Positions 1 to 7,373 of a stretch of 30,635 bases of DNA are shown piece by piece; the stretch's first letter is position 1, and each line of letters opens with the position of its first letter. The stretch is from a virus, in the IMG/VR virus record IMGVR_UViG_3300046167_000279, positions 1-30,635 of that record; one strand, given 5' to 3'. The notes beneath the pieces were generated by a model. The model was not told where the DNA came from. It worked only from the letters and a program-made list of their open reading frames with translations, and did not search any database. Both the position numbers and the translations under genes were made by a program.

Positions 1-55
1 CAATGAGCTATAATATATTACTTACTCACACTGCAATGCTGATAAACTAGCTGAT

Positions 56-154
56 TAGCTAGCAGGAACTGTGATAGTATAGCCATCTAGCTAGCATAAA
101 CATCACGATTGCAGACTATTTGGCAGTCTAGCTAGCTTAGATAACACCTAGCTA
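56..154. repeat. Cluster of TAGCTAGC palindromic repeats
   Basis: TAGCTAGC occurs at 56-63, 88-95 and 129-136. The last two copies extend to TCTAGCTAGC, and a shorter CCTAGCTA sits at 147-154. The start-to-start spacings are 32 and 41 bases. The repeated core is self-complementary, as expected for a site bound by a dimer. Its position before the terminase genes suggests a packaging or regulatory site, but the same word is common through the whole window, which weakens that reading. Confidence 0.55.
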
Positions 155-243
155 TGGCAGGGGGGGGGCATCAGCAACGCTCGCTCGCATTTATAGTATA
201 ATATAAGAACTAGCCCTTGAAAAAATTGCGATCTCATAGCCCC

Positions 244-273
244 TTGACAAGCACAACTATACTATGGTACTAT
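244..273 (+). promoter_or_regulatory. Sigma70-like promoter before the terminase genes
   Basis: A perfect -35 hexamer TTGACA (244-249) is followed after 18 bases by TACTAT (268-273), one base from the -10 consensus. Transcription would start near 280 and give a leader of about 70 bases before the first gene at 350. It is the best -35/-10 pair I see in the window and would serve the packaging and head genes using host RNA polymerase. Confidence 0.6.
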
Positions 274-349
274 ATATGAAGTCAACTAGTATATGCTATA
301 TGTATAAGATAGTGTATTCTAACTGGTAAAGGTTAATCAATATTGATAA

Positions 350-892
350 ATGGACGAACAGAAAGAACTAGAAGAAGGTATTAAATCTGCGATAGAGGAG
401 GTGCGAGAGAACAAGGCATTAGAGAAGGTAAATAGCCTTAGTCGCATAAATCCACAGAAAGTGGGCAAGATACTCTTTTTAATATCAACTGGGGTATCAC
501 AGACCCAGATGGTCAGAAAACACAAAATAACACGCTCTACGCTCGTTTCTGTGCTAACTGACTACGCTGACCACCTTGGTAAGTTTCGGGAGTTAGGTGG
601 TAAGCTATCTGCTAGAAGTTATATCAACTTAGAATCCTTAGAGGAGGATTTGGTAGATTCCCTACGCAGAAAGCTAGAATCGGGGTATGTACCCGATTTC
701 AAGGATTTGAAGGAAGTATCTATAGCTAAATCTAACTCGCAAAGGCAGGCGATGACTGCTCGTGGAGAAGCTAGTAATATTACTGAGGAAAGAAAGGTAT
801 ACACACAGGAGGATTATGAGGATACCTTGAAGGCTGTGAGAGACAGGATAAGGAAAGAAAAACAAGCGGATATAATAGATATAGATGAGTAA
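350..892 (+). CDS. Probable terminase small subunit
   Basis: This 180-residue protein is the first gene of the late series and lies two genes before TerL, the usual place for the DNA-recognising small terminase subunit. Residues about 44-72 (GVSQTQMVRKHKITRSTLVS within them) read as a helix-turn-helix. The flanking parts are charged and mostly helical, with an acidic C-terminus, which fits an oligomer that binds the packaging site and hands DNA to TerL. The last codons overlap the next start by 8 bases. The call rests on position, size and the helix-turn-helix, not on a diagnostic motif. Another DNA-binding phage protein remains possible. Confidence 0.6.
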   Translation: MDEQKELEEGIKSAIEEVRENKALEKVNSLSRINPQKVGKILFLISTGVSQTQMVRKHKITRSTLVSVLTDYADHLGKFRELGGKLSARSYINLESLEEDLVDSLRRKLESGYVPDFKDLKEVSIAKSNSQRQAMTARGEASNITEERKVYTQEDYEDTLKAVRDRIRKEKQADIIDIDE

Positions 893-1133
893 TGTAATAC
901 CAGATGATTACGATGAAGTCCTAGATCAAGTAAAGGGTATACTAGGAGAACATTTCTCAAACTATGCATTTGTGGTACTAGACGATGACGGAACATTATA
1001 TTATGACTACGCAAACTTCCGAGTAGGAAGAATGTTGTTTTCAGAAGCATCAGCTGATATGATTGCTGGAATAGATCTAGATATTAGCTGGGAAGAACCA
1101 ACGCAAATCCCAGAAGAACCAGAAGAAGAATAG
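885..1133 (+). CDS. Small acidic protein of unknown function
   Basis: This 82-residue acidic protein begins inside the end of the preceding gene (ATGAGTAATG overlap) and its stop codon is followed at once by the TerL start, so it is almost certainly cotranslated with the packaging genes. The middle (around LDDDGTLYYDYANFRVGRML) looks like a compact alpha/beta fold, and the tail is rich in Glu and Pro (EEPTQIPEEPEEE). I recognise no family. The position between the probable small and the large terminase suggests a packaging accessory role, which is inference only. Confidence 0.7.
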   Translation: MSNVIPDDYDEVLDQVKGILGEHFSNYAFVVLDDDGTLYYDYANFRVGRMLFSEASADMIAGIDLDISWEEPTQIPEEPEEE

Positions 1134-2789
1134 ATGGAATTAGTTTTTACTAAACATCCTATGGTGAAACCACCAACGGATGAAGAGATTGCTTTCTTAG
1201 CAGAGAATGAGCCAGGTCTACTTGAGGAGCTACATAGAGCCCACGAAGGTAGAATCCAATCAGCAGAAGAAGATCCAATACGACAGGGATTTGAGCTAGC
1301 TGGTTGGGATCGTGTAAGACAGGGATTGTGGGAACACAATGAATGTTTAGTTTTGGGTGGTAATCGTAGTGGTAAAACCACTGGTTGTGCCAAAATGGTC
1401 ATGGAGGCAGTAATGCAGAACAATAATGGTCACATTGTGTGCTTCTCGCAAAATGCAGATACATCCGTAAAGGTACAACAATCTGCGATCTGGGAGATGA
1501 TGCCCAAGGAGTTTAAGAAGAAGACCAAGAGTACAGAGGGTTATATCAACTTTTCTATGCAGAATGGTTTTACAGGTAGTAGCTTTATCTTCCCCGATAC
1601 TAAGACCCGTGTTGATTTTAAGACATATACACAGTTTAGCAATAACCAGACTATATTAGAAGGTTTTGAGTTCGGGTTCAAGAAGCCCGACCAAATTAAT
1701 ATAGGTGCGTGGTTAGACGAATACCTTGGGGATGCCTCATTGGTAAACACATTAAGATTCCGTCTTGCTACACGAAACTCTAAGTTACTGATTGGCTTTA
1801 CCCCGATTGATGGGTACACTCCGTTTATAGCAGAATACCTACAAGGAGCAGAAACACTGCAAACGAGAGAAGCTGAATTATTAAATAAGAAGTCATTACC
1901 AGTAAAACAATATAGTCCAAAGAGGGATGCGAGTATAGTATACCTTCATTCAGACGAAAACCCTTTTGGGGGTTATAGTCGTATCTCAAAGGATCTAAAG
2001 GGTCGCCCACAAGAAGAGATTTTAGTCAGAGCATATGGTGTGCCAGTTAAATCAATGACATCAATGCTACCCCTATTTAATACCGAAGTCAATGTACTAG
2101 GTGAAGAAGAAAACAAATACGGGATGAAGTTCCCAGATATATCAGATGCAAAAGAATACACAATATACCAAGTCGTTGACCCAGCAGGAGCAAGGAACTA
2201 TGTTTCCATATGGGCTGGAGTCAATAAAAACGGGGACATCTACATCCGTAGAGAATGGCCAGATAGAGATACATTTGGTGAATGGGCATTATTTGGCGAT
2301 CCCAAGTGGAAATACGGGCCTGCTTCAAAGAAACTAGGCTACAATGTTAAGGGATACATAGAGTTATTTGAAGATATAGAGGACGAACTAGGCCTAGATG
2401 TATTTGAACGAATAGGTGACTCAAGGTATTTTGCGAAAGAGAATGAAAACAATATTGATTTGTTCTCAGAATACAGCGAACAGGGAATGGATTTTGTACC
2501 ATCCGATGGTAGGACAGAAGCAATAGGTACATCTGCCCTAGATGAATGGTTCTTCTATAACCCAAATGTAGGCATTGACGCAGAAAATCGCCCAAGGTGT
2601 TACATACACCAATCCTGTGGTAATCTTATTGATTCATTAATCAATTATAACTCACAGGGTAAGGCAGACGAAGCATTGAAGGACTTTTTTGACTTAATGA
2701 GGTATTTAAGGTTGTCAAACGGAGGAGAAGGCCCTATATATTATGGGTCAACATCGTTTGATCAAGTACAAGGAACAGGAGGATATTAG
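1134..2789 (+). CDS. terL: Terminase large subunit (packaging ATPase and nuclease)
   Basis: This 551-residue protein is the motor that pumps DNA through the portal and cuts it at the start and end of packaging. The N-terminal ATPase has a Walker A motif GGNRSGKT (residues 75-82), with the Arg form common in TerL, and a Walker B motif ending in Asp195-Glu196 (GAWLDE). The C-terminal RNase H-like nuclease shows the expected acidic residues: Asp349 (VVDPAG), Asp429 (RIGDSR) and Asp520 (DFFDLMRYLR). Length and domain order are normal for the family. It starts one base after the previous stop and its stop overlaps the next GTG start. The packaging strategy cannot be read from the sequence. Confidence 0.95.
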   Translation: MELVFTKHPMVKPPTDEEIAFLAENEPGLLEELHRAHEGRIQSAEEDPIRQGFELAGWDRVRQGLWEHNECLVLGGNRSGKTTGCAKMVMEAVMQNNNGHIVCFSQNADTSVKVQQSAIWEMMPKEFKKKTKSTEGYINFSMQNGFTGSSFIFPDTKTRVDFKTYTQFSNNQTILEGFEFGFKKPDQINIGAWLDEYLGDASLVNTLRFRLATRNSKLLIGFTPIDGYTPFIAEYLQGAETLQTREAELLNKKSLPVKQYSPKRDASIVYLHSDENPFGGYSRISKDLKGRPQEEILVRAYGVPVKSMTSMLPLFNTEVNVLGEEENKYGMKFPDISDAKEYTIYQVVDPAGARNYVSIWAGVNKNGDIYIRREWPDRDTFGEWALFGDPKWKYGPASKKLGYNVKGYIELFEDIEDELGLDVFERIGDSRYFAKENENNIDLFSEYSEQGMDFVPSDGRTEAIGTSALDEWFFYNPNVGIDAENRPRCYIHQSCGNLIDSLINYNSQGKADEALKDFFDLMRYLRLSNGGEGPIYYGSTSFDQVQGTGGY

Positions 2790-3196
2790 TGAAACAAGGA
2801 GAATTAGCTAAAATATTAGATAGATCACCTATGGAAATAGGTAGAACTAGAAAAAAGATATGCAACTCAGAGGATTACAATGAAGAAACCAAGGAGTTGA
2901 CCGAATCGGGTATACAAAAACTAAAGGATCATTATGATTTTAAGGCAATTGAACCCCAATTTGTTGATGTAACAATACTAAATAATGCAACTAACCCCAA
3001 ATTTGTTATAGGTTATGTATTAGAAGAAGGTAAAAGAAAGAAGATGAGAGCCTGTATACCTATGAATCTAGCTACTCAGCTAACAGCAGGTAAAAGATTT
3101 AAGGCACAGGTAATTGAATACAATGGCGAAAAGTACTACAGACACAAAAAGATCCGAGACGGATATTACCCTAGAGTTTATAAAGAAGCACAGTGA
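2789..3196 (+). CDS. Unknown protein with an N-terminal helix-turn-helix-like segment
   Basis: This 135-residue protein begins with GTG at 2789, whose G is the last base of the TerL stop codon. AGGAACAGGAGG just upstream is a strong Shine-Dalgarno sequence and supports this start. Residues 1-50 (GELAKILDRSPMEIGRTRKK) read like a small helix-turn-helix. Residues about 55-125 look like a beta-rich domain ending in a basic stretch (YYRHKKIRDGYYPR). It lies between TerL and portal with overlapping neighbours, so it belongs to the packaging unit. Its function is unknown and a DNA-binding role is only suggested. Confidence 0.75.
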   Translation: MKQGELAKILDRSPMEIGRTRKKICNSEDYNEETKELTESGIQKLKDHYDFKAIEPQFVDVTILNNATNPKFVIGYVLEEGKRKKMRACIPMNLATQLTAGKRFKAQVIEYNGEKYYRHKKIRDGYYPRVYKEAQ

Positions 3197-3362
3197 TGCT
3201 TTTGTTGCTTGGGAAATACTTTATAGATCGTATCACGATCAAATACACGAAGTGCCTGTTGATGAACTAATTGACCTAGCAGGAAGAGATGTTGTGTGGT
3301 ATCATAATGTTATCAACAACGCAAAGAATAGAATAAAAAGAAATATGTTAAAATCACGCTAA
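3123..3362 (+). CDS. Small protein of unknown function
   Basis: This protein has 79 residues from the ATG at 3123. A TTG three codons upstream (3114) is possible but has AGG only three bases away, so the ATG is preferred. It overlaps the 3' end of the preceding gene by 74 bases in another frame, and its stop overlaps the portal start (TAATG). It is helical and charged, with a basic C-terminus (NAKNRIKRNMLKSR) that could touch nucleic acid. The long overlap and tight junctions support a real, cotranslated gene. I recognise no family. Confidence 0.7.
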   Translation: MAKSTTDTKRSETDITLEFIKKHSDAFVAWEILYRSYHDQIHEVPVDELIDLAGRDVVWYHNVINNAKNRIKRNMLKSR

Positions 3363-5443
3363 TGGATGATCAAGTCTTAGAAAGTTTTTATACTACTACA
3401 AAACCCGACATCACCGAACTAAAGAACGAATACGATTCTGATGTTGTGGATATGTCTCCCTTCGTGGCTCAATGTCAAGATAGCTACGATCAGCGAAATG
3501 CTATTTGGCCAGGCAAAACGGAAGACCTGCAAAAGCACGGAGAAGGTGCGTTCCCATGGGAAGGTGCATCTGACCAAGAGGTTAGATTGGTTGAGCAATG
3601 TATTAGTACATATGTATCCCTAATGATGAATGCGTTAAATCGCAGTAACATCACAGCTAGCCCGATTGAAAGCTCAGACATATCTGAAGCACGAGTAAAG
3701 AGTCAGTTCCTCAAGTGGATGCGTGATTCTTACATTAAGGATTTTAAGAGACAGGCAGAGATTGTATCTAACAACTTACTAGAGAAAGGTATTGCAGTTA
3801 CTTATGTAGATTGGGAAATGAAAATCCGTAAGCATAAAGAGCCAATTAACCTAAATGATATTGAGCAGATCTCCCCAGAACTATATAACATTCTAGCTGA
3901 CGAAGAAAGAGAAGATGAGGCTATCTCATTATTTGGTAGAATCTTTGATAAAGTAGACGACAAATCTATAAAGAAAGCACTAGCTGAACTTAGAGAGATA
4001 GGTGAAGCAGAAGTGCCAGTAGTTAAGAGCGATATATCTAGACCTTTTGTACAAACGAAGTTTGCCGATTCAGACATTGTATTCCCTGCGTATGTAACAG
4101 ATATACAAAGATCACCAAGAGTTCACATGAGAACTTTGATGACACCATCTGAAGTAGAAAACTGTATTGAAACAAAAGGATGGGATAAAGACATAGGAAG
4201 AGATCTCATTGAGAACAGAAGAGGTTTAGATGCAGTAAGTAATTTATCTTTTGATGTAGCAGACAGACGAAACTCAGATCAGCGTGGATTTAGTTTTGGT
4301 GCAGGAAATGGAAAAGAATATGATGATTTGGTAGAAATCGTACATACATATCGTAGACTTATTGACCAAAAAGATGGAGCAGAAGGTATCTATCTAACTG
4401 TATGGAGTCCACAATACCCAGAGGGTTATCTAAGTCACGAGTTGCTAGCTGGCTACGAACAGTATCCATTTGTTTGTACTAAACTATTTAATTCAAATAA
4501 ACGCTTACACGATGTCACAAACTTTTCTGATTTACTTAGAGGGCCTCAAGCTCAAGCTAAGATTGTAAGAGATGGATGGAGTGATAACCAAGCAATATCA
4601 ATTGCACCTCCGTTCCTACATCCAGTAGGTCGTGCTCCCACGCAGATGGGTGCAGGAGCTTGGATAGGTGTTAGACAGAATGATACATATAAATTCCTTG
4701 ATGTTCCTAATACAGGTAGACAAGGTATTGAAATAGAAGAGTATGTACAGAACGAAGCACTTGATCTAGTAGGATTAAATAACAATAATCCTTTATCAGC
4801 ACAGAGACAACAATTTATTATAGATAAGTTCTTAAATCACATAGCTGATGTATTAAAGCTAGCTTATAAAGCATATGTAGTATTTGGCCCAGATGAGCTA
4901 TACTTCCGAGTAACAGGTCAGCCCGATCCAGTACAATTCTTGCGTAGTCCATCAGACGATGAGCTAGATGTATCAGTATCATTTGATTCACAGAACAATG
5001 ACCCAGATACAGTTAAGGCTAGAGTAGATGCATTCTTACAATTAGCTAGAACATCACCAACCAACTCATTTGATTTGAGTAAGGTAGAACAAGTTGTAGC
5101 ATCAATGATTGATCCAATCATAGCTGACTCAGTAATACAGCCATCAGCACAAGCACAACAACAAATGATGGATGATGTAACAAGCGACCTAGCTAAGATA
5201 TTTGCTGGTATACCTGTAGGAGCTAAACCAAATGGTGGTGAGATTGCTCTACAAATTGTACAGGAATACATACAGCAACCAAATATCCAAGAAAAACTAG
5301 CTAGTGATCCAGTATTTGCCCAAAACTTACAGAACTATACAGCTAAATATGAGCAACAACTTGCTCAACAAAGAAACGCTGAGATAGGTAGATTAGGTGC
5401 AGAACCTGCACAAATGGGTAATATGAATACTGAATCAATATAA
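3362..5443 (+). CDS. Portal protein
   Basis: This 693-residue protein follows the terminase and precedes scaffold and capsid, the standard place of the portal: the dodecameric ring at one head vertex that nucleates assembly and passes DNA. The N-terminal region has a Pro-Trp-Glu-Gly-Ala-Ser-Asp segment (residues 65-71) like the PFxxASD stretch of podovirus portals. It is followed by helices and a central mixed domain. The C-terminal 150 residues are helical and rich in Gln and Ala (QPSAQAQQQMMDD), as expected for a barrel-like end inside the capsid. About 700 residues is typical of P22-like portals. It starts and ends in TAATG overlaps. Confidence 0.88.
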   Translation: MDDQVLESFYTTTKPDITELKNEYDSDVVDMSPFVAQCQDSYDQRNAIWPGKTEDLQKHGEGAFPWEGASDQEVRLVEQCISTYVSLMMNALNRSNITASPIESSDISEARVKSQFLKWMRDSYIKDFKRQAEIVSNNLLEKGIAVTYVDWEMKIRKHKEPINLNDIEQISPELYNILADEEREDEAISLFGRIFDKVDDKSIKKALAELREIGEAEVPVVKSDISRPFVQTKFADSDIVFPAYVTDIQRSPRVHMRTLMTPSEVENCIETKGWDKDIGRDLIENRRGLDAVSNLSFDVADRRNSDQRGFSFGAGNGKEYDDLVEIVHTYRRLIDQKDGAEGIYLTVWSPQYPEGYLSHELLAGYEQYPFVCTKLFNSNKRLHDVTNFSDLLRGPQAQAKIVRDGWSDNQAISIAPPFLHPVGRAPTQMGAGAWIGVRQNDTYKFLDVPNTGRQGIEIEEYVQNEALDLVGLNNNNPLSAQRQQFIIDKFLNHIADVLKLAYKAYVVFGPDELYFRVTGQPDPVQFLRSPSDDELDVSVSFDSQNNDPDTVKARVDAFLQLARTSPTNSFDLSKVEQVVASMIDPIIADSVIQPSAQAQQQMMDDVTSDLAKIFAGIPVGAKPNGGEIALQIVQEYIQQPNIQEKLASDPVFAQNLQNYTAKYEQQLAQQRNAEIGRLGAEPAQMGNMNTESI

Positions 5444-5664
5444 TGAGCCAAGTTACACGAGAAAATAACCTTGAGGAGTCACTCAAGTTTTTAAGAAAAT
5501 ATGATCAGTTTGCTGTGGTCGTAGCATTCGTCAAAGAATGTAGAGAGTCAAAGTTCCAAGCACTTGAATCTAAACTAGATGCAGGTGAGAGGGCTGACGC
5601 AAAATTGATAGGTGCTATGATTGAAGACGATTATATCTACAAAACACTTAAAGGAGAGGAATAA
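5443..5664 (+). CDS. Small helical protein of unknown function
   Basis: This 73-residue protein begins in the portal stop codon (TAATG). It is helical and charged and contains one Cys (FVKECRESKF). A good Shine-Dalgarno for the following small gene (GGAGAGGAA) lies in its last codons. It has no membrane segment or recognised motif. The coupling to portal suggests a head-related job, but nothing in the sequence shows one. Confidence 0.7.
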   Translation: MSQVTRENNLEESLKFLRKYDQFAVVVAFVKECRESKFQALESKLDAGERADAKLIGAMIEDDYIYKTLKGEE

Positions 5665-5665
5665 T

Positions 5666-5752
5666 ATGCCAAAGGGAAAAGGAACATACGGAACAAAGGT
5701 GGGTCGCCCACCAAAGAAAAAGAAAGGTAAGTGCAGTTGTGGCAAAAGGTAA
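5666..5752 (+). CDS. 28-residue basic protein with AT-hook-like core
   Basis: This very small protein begins MPKGKGTYGTKVGRPPKKKK and ends CSCGKR. The GRP core flanked by lysines resembles an AT-hook, which binds the minor groove of AT-rich DNA, and the C-terminal CxC could bind metal or form a disulphide. A strong ribosome site (AAAGGAGAGGAATA) lies just upstream. As I recall, similar short proteins with this N-terminus are common in marine phage genomes. A role in DNA condensation or as a minor virion protein is inference. Confidence 0.75.
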   Translation: MPKGKGTYGTKVGRPPKKKKGKCSCGKR

Positions 5753-5885
5753 GAAAGATGCCTGTTACAAGAAGGTCAAATCAAGATACAAGGTTTGGCC
5801 AAGTGCTTACGCATCTGGTGCATTAGTTCGTTGCCGAAAGGTAGGAGCTAAGAACTGGGGCAGTAAATCTAAAAGAAAAAAGTAA
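5739..5885 (+). CDS. Small basic protein with KVWPSAYASG motif
   Basis: This 48-residue protein starts with GTG at 5739 inside the preceding small gene and ends in a TAATG overlap with the next. It carries DACYKKVKSRYKVWPSAYAS followed by GALVRCRKVGAKNW, a signature I remember from many environmental phage genomes and also large DNA viruses, with no assigned function. Two Cys flank the conserved core. The GTG start is chosen because it gives MAKGKKDACY, like the N-terminus of the next gene. A structural or DNA-binding role is plausible but unproven. Confidence 0.8.
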   Translation: MAKGKKDACYKKVKSRYKVWPSAYASGALVRCRKVGAKNWGSKSKRKK

Positions 5886-6100
5886 TGGCCAAGAAAGAAG
5901 GATTACGCAAGTGGTTTGGTCGCAACAAAGGTAAAGGCTGGATTGATTGCAAGACAGGAAAACCCTGTGGTCGCAAATCAGCTAAGGGTGGTAGTAAAAG
6001 ACCATATCCTGCTTGCCGACCTACTAAATCACAGTGTTCATCAGCGATGAAAAAGAAAAAAGGGCCTGCTAGAATTTCATGGAAATCAAAGAAAAAATAA
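5885..6100 (+). CDS. Small basic cysteine-containing protein (GLRKWF type)
   Basis: This 71-residue lysine-rich protein has GLRKWFGRNKGKGWIDCKTG, then KPCGRKS and YPACRPTKSQC. The four Cys lie in two groups, which could form a metal knuckle. It is the third of three overlapping or abutting small basic genes. This sequence type recurs in marine phages and giant viruses as a family of unknown function, possibly DUF5872, but I cannot confirm the name. Basic charge and position among head genes suggest DNA or virion binding. Confidence 0.8.
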   Translation: MAKKEGLRKWFGRNKGKGWIDCKTGKPCGRKSAKGGSKRPYPACRPTKSQCSSAMKKKKGPARISWKSKKK

Positions 6101-6125
6101 TAGCTAGGGTGTATAAATTTATCCA

Positions 6126-6914
6126 ATGGATAAAAAAACAGCCAAGCAAATACTTACTCAACATAAAGAGGCACTTAAAGTTCTTCTCAAATCAGAAGGT
6201 TTGGGAGATGTTGAAGAACAGGTTGAACAAATTCGTGAAACGGGTAGTGAGGGTGCTAAGCACCTTAAAAAATCGCTTGTTGATCGTATTAAAGAAATTC
6301 CAGTAGTTCAAAAAGTAAGCGACTTAGGAACAGCAGGCACTGTAGCTGTAGCTACTGCTGGTACTGCACAAGTTGGTATAGCTACTGATTTAACAACAGT
6401 ATTTGTAGCTGAGATAGCTAACGATGTTGTAGAAGAAAGGTTTGAAGTACCTACATTTATTGACAACTTTGTTGACTTTGAATCCCTTGATGTATGGGGG
6501 CAACAAGTTATTGCCGAGAAGGTTGCTGAGGTTTCCGAACTACAACCGATTTCTCAACAATCTGCTGTGAGCGAGGACACCAAACCTGTATCCTCTTCTT
6601 CTTCACAAGGTACTTCCTCCGATACTCCCTCTCAGAACCCATCCACTGAGCAAAAAACAGAATCAAAAGGAACGGAATCCAAAGTAGAAGAAAATAAATC
6701 ATCTAAAGAAGGCGAAACAGAAGGCAAAGAAGATAAGCAAGGAGAGCCCCAGCAAGAAAAAACTGAAGGACAGAAAGAATCTCAAGAAAAATCATCTAGC
6801 CAAACTAGCGAAACATCTACTGAAGTCAAGTCAGACATACCAATAGTAGAAACACCCTTTGAACCAATAGAGGATGAAGTAAGTCCTCATAGACAAGTAT
6901 CATCAGTATTATGA
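6126..6914 (+). CDS. Unknown protein with hydrophobic middle and Ser/Glu/Lys-rich tail
   Basis: This 262-residue protein has three parts. Residues 1-60 are charged and helical. Residues about 65-115 are rich in Ala, Val, Thr and Gly and may be a membrane-active or tightly packed helical hairpin. From about 140 onward the chain is low complexity, rich in Ser, Glu, Gln and Lys, with runs such as SSSSSQGTSS and EGETEGKEDKQGE, and is surely disordered. The stop overlaps the next start (ATGA). I recognise no family. A tether or minor virion protein is possible. Confidence 0.65.
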   Translation: MDKKTAKQILTQHKEALKVLLKSEGLGDVEEQVEQIRETGSEGAKHLKKSLVDRIKEIPVVQKVSDLGTAGTVAVATAGTAQVGIATDLTTVFVAEIANDVVEERFEVPTFIDNFVDFESLDVWGQQVIAEKVAEVSELQPISQQSAVSEDTKPVSSSSSQGTSSDTPSQNPSTEQKTESKGTESKVEENKSSKEGETEGKEDKQGEPQQEKTEGQKESQEKSSSQTSETSTEVKSDIPIVETPFEPIEDEVSPHRQVSSVL

Positions 6915-7075
6915 TTGAATATATATTATCTAACTACAAAAACGATTTAATTGCAATGACATTTACATACATTGGTATTGTATCAATTATCATGATGTTC
7001 TTGCCCAAAAATAACATACTTAGTAAAATCTTTAGGGAATTTGCTTCAATCTTTACATCAATATTTAAAAAATGA
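6911..7075 (+). CDS. Small single-span membrane protein
   Basis: This 54-residue protein starts in an ATGA overlap with the preceding gene and ends in a similar overlap with the next. Residues about 14-32 (IAMTFTYIGIVSIIMMFL) form one membrane span, followed by a basic amphipathic segment ending FTSIFKK. It is a possible holin or membrane anchor, but no endolysin lies nearby. Overlap on both sides and good frame spacing support a real gene. Confidence 0.65.
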   Translation: MIEYILSNYKNDLIAMTFTYIGIVSIIMMFLPKNNILSKIFREFASIFTSIFKK

Positions 7076-7323
7076 GCCACGATATAACTACCCGCCCCCT
7101 CCCGATCGTAAACCCAGAACCCCAAGAATGGTATTACTATATACCATTATTAGATAGAAATGAATGGGATGGAATAGAGTACGATTCAATTGAATACAGT
7201 TGGAATGAACTTGACTACAGATTTGATGCACCTTACCCATCAATCCCCGAATCATCAACTATAGGATTGACAATTGGTCTAATTACTCTTATGTGTGTAG
7301 CATTTAAAAAATTAGTTAAATAA
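7072..7323 (+). CDS. Small protein with PEP-CTERM-like C-terminus
   Basis: This 83-residue protein has a soluble part rich in Tyr, Asp, Glu and Trp, then IPESST (58-63), a hydrophobic helix (64-77) and a basic end (KKLVK). Short Pro-Glu motif, helix, then basic residues is the layout of PEP-CTERM and VPDSG-CTERM sorting signals read by exosortases in many Gram-negative bacteria. The standard motif would be VPEPST, so this is a variant, and I see no N-terminal signal peptide. It may therefore be an ordinary tail-anchored membrane protein. It overlaps the previous gene by 4 bases and ends just before the scaffold promoter. Confidence 0.65.
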   Translation: MSHDITTRPLPIVNPEPQEWYYYIPLLDRNEWDGIEYDSIEYSWNELDYRFDAPYPSIPESSTIGLTIGLITLMCVAFKKLVK

Positions 7324-7327
7324 CTAA

Positions 7328-7336
7328 TGCTATAAT
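7328..7336 (+). promoter_or_regulatory. Extended -10 promoter before scaffold and capsid genes
   Basis: TGC directly before a perfect TATAAT (7331-7336) makes an extended -10 element, which can work without a good -35, and none is visible at the right distance. The start would be near 7343, with a leader of about 30 bases containing a weak CGCC/GGCG hairpin (7346-7361) and an AAAAGG ribosome site six bases before the ATG at 7374. This is one of the few true gaps in the + strand series. Confidence 0.5.
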
Positions 7337-7373
7337 ATTAACACTCGCCAATCTACAGGCGTAAAAGGTAGTT

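Larger units (their letters stand above)
1..349. other. Non-coding leader upstream of the packaging genes
   Basis: No convincing coding sequence lies here. The stretch holds a cluster of TAGCTAGC-type palindromes (56-63, 88-95, 129-136, with a partial copy at 147-154), a run of nine G at 160-168, a small AGACT/AGTCT inverted repeat near 114-129, and a sigma70-like promoter at 244-273. It directly precedes the probable small terminase subunit gene, so it could be a packaging recognition site, an operator region or the end of an unseen upstream transcription unit. None of these can be decided from sequence alone. Confidence 0.7.

Noticed and set aside
678-698. AATCGGG/CCCGATT inverted repeat in the small terminase gene
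   Set aside because: A 7-base stem inside a coding region without T-tract or repeats. It could be a packaging signal but there is no support.
1007-1423. 138-residue open frame on the - strand
   Set aside because: It lies wholly opposite TerL and its small neighbour, has a Ser/Pro/Cys composition typical of an antisense shadow, and no ribosome site.
6079-6306. 75-residue + strand frame rich in Lys and Leu
   Set aside because: It overlaps the better supported gene starting at 6126 in another frame and looks like a frame shadow.
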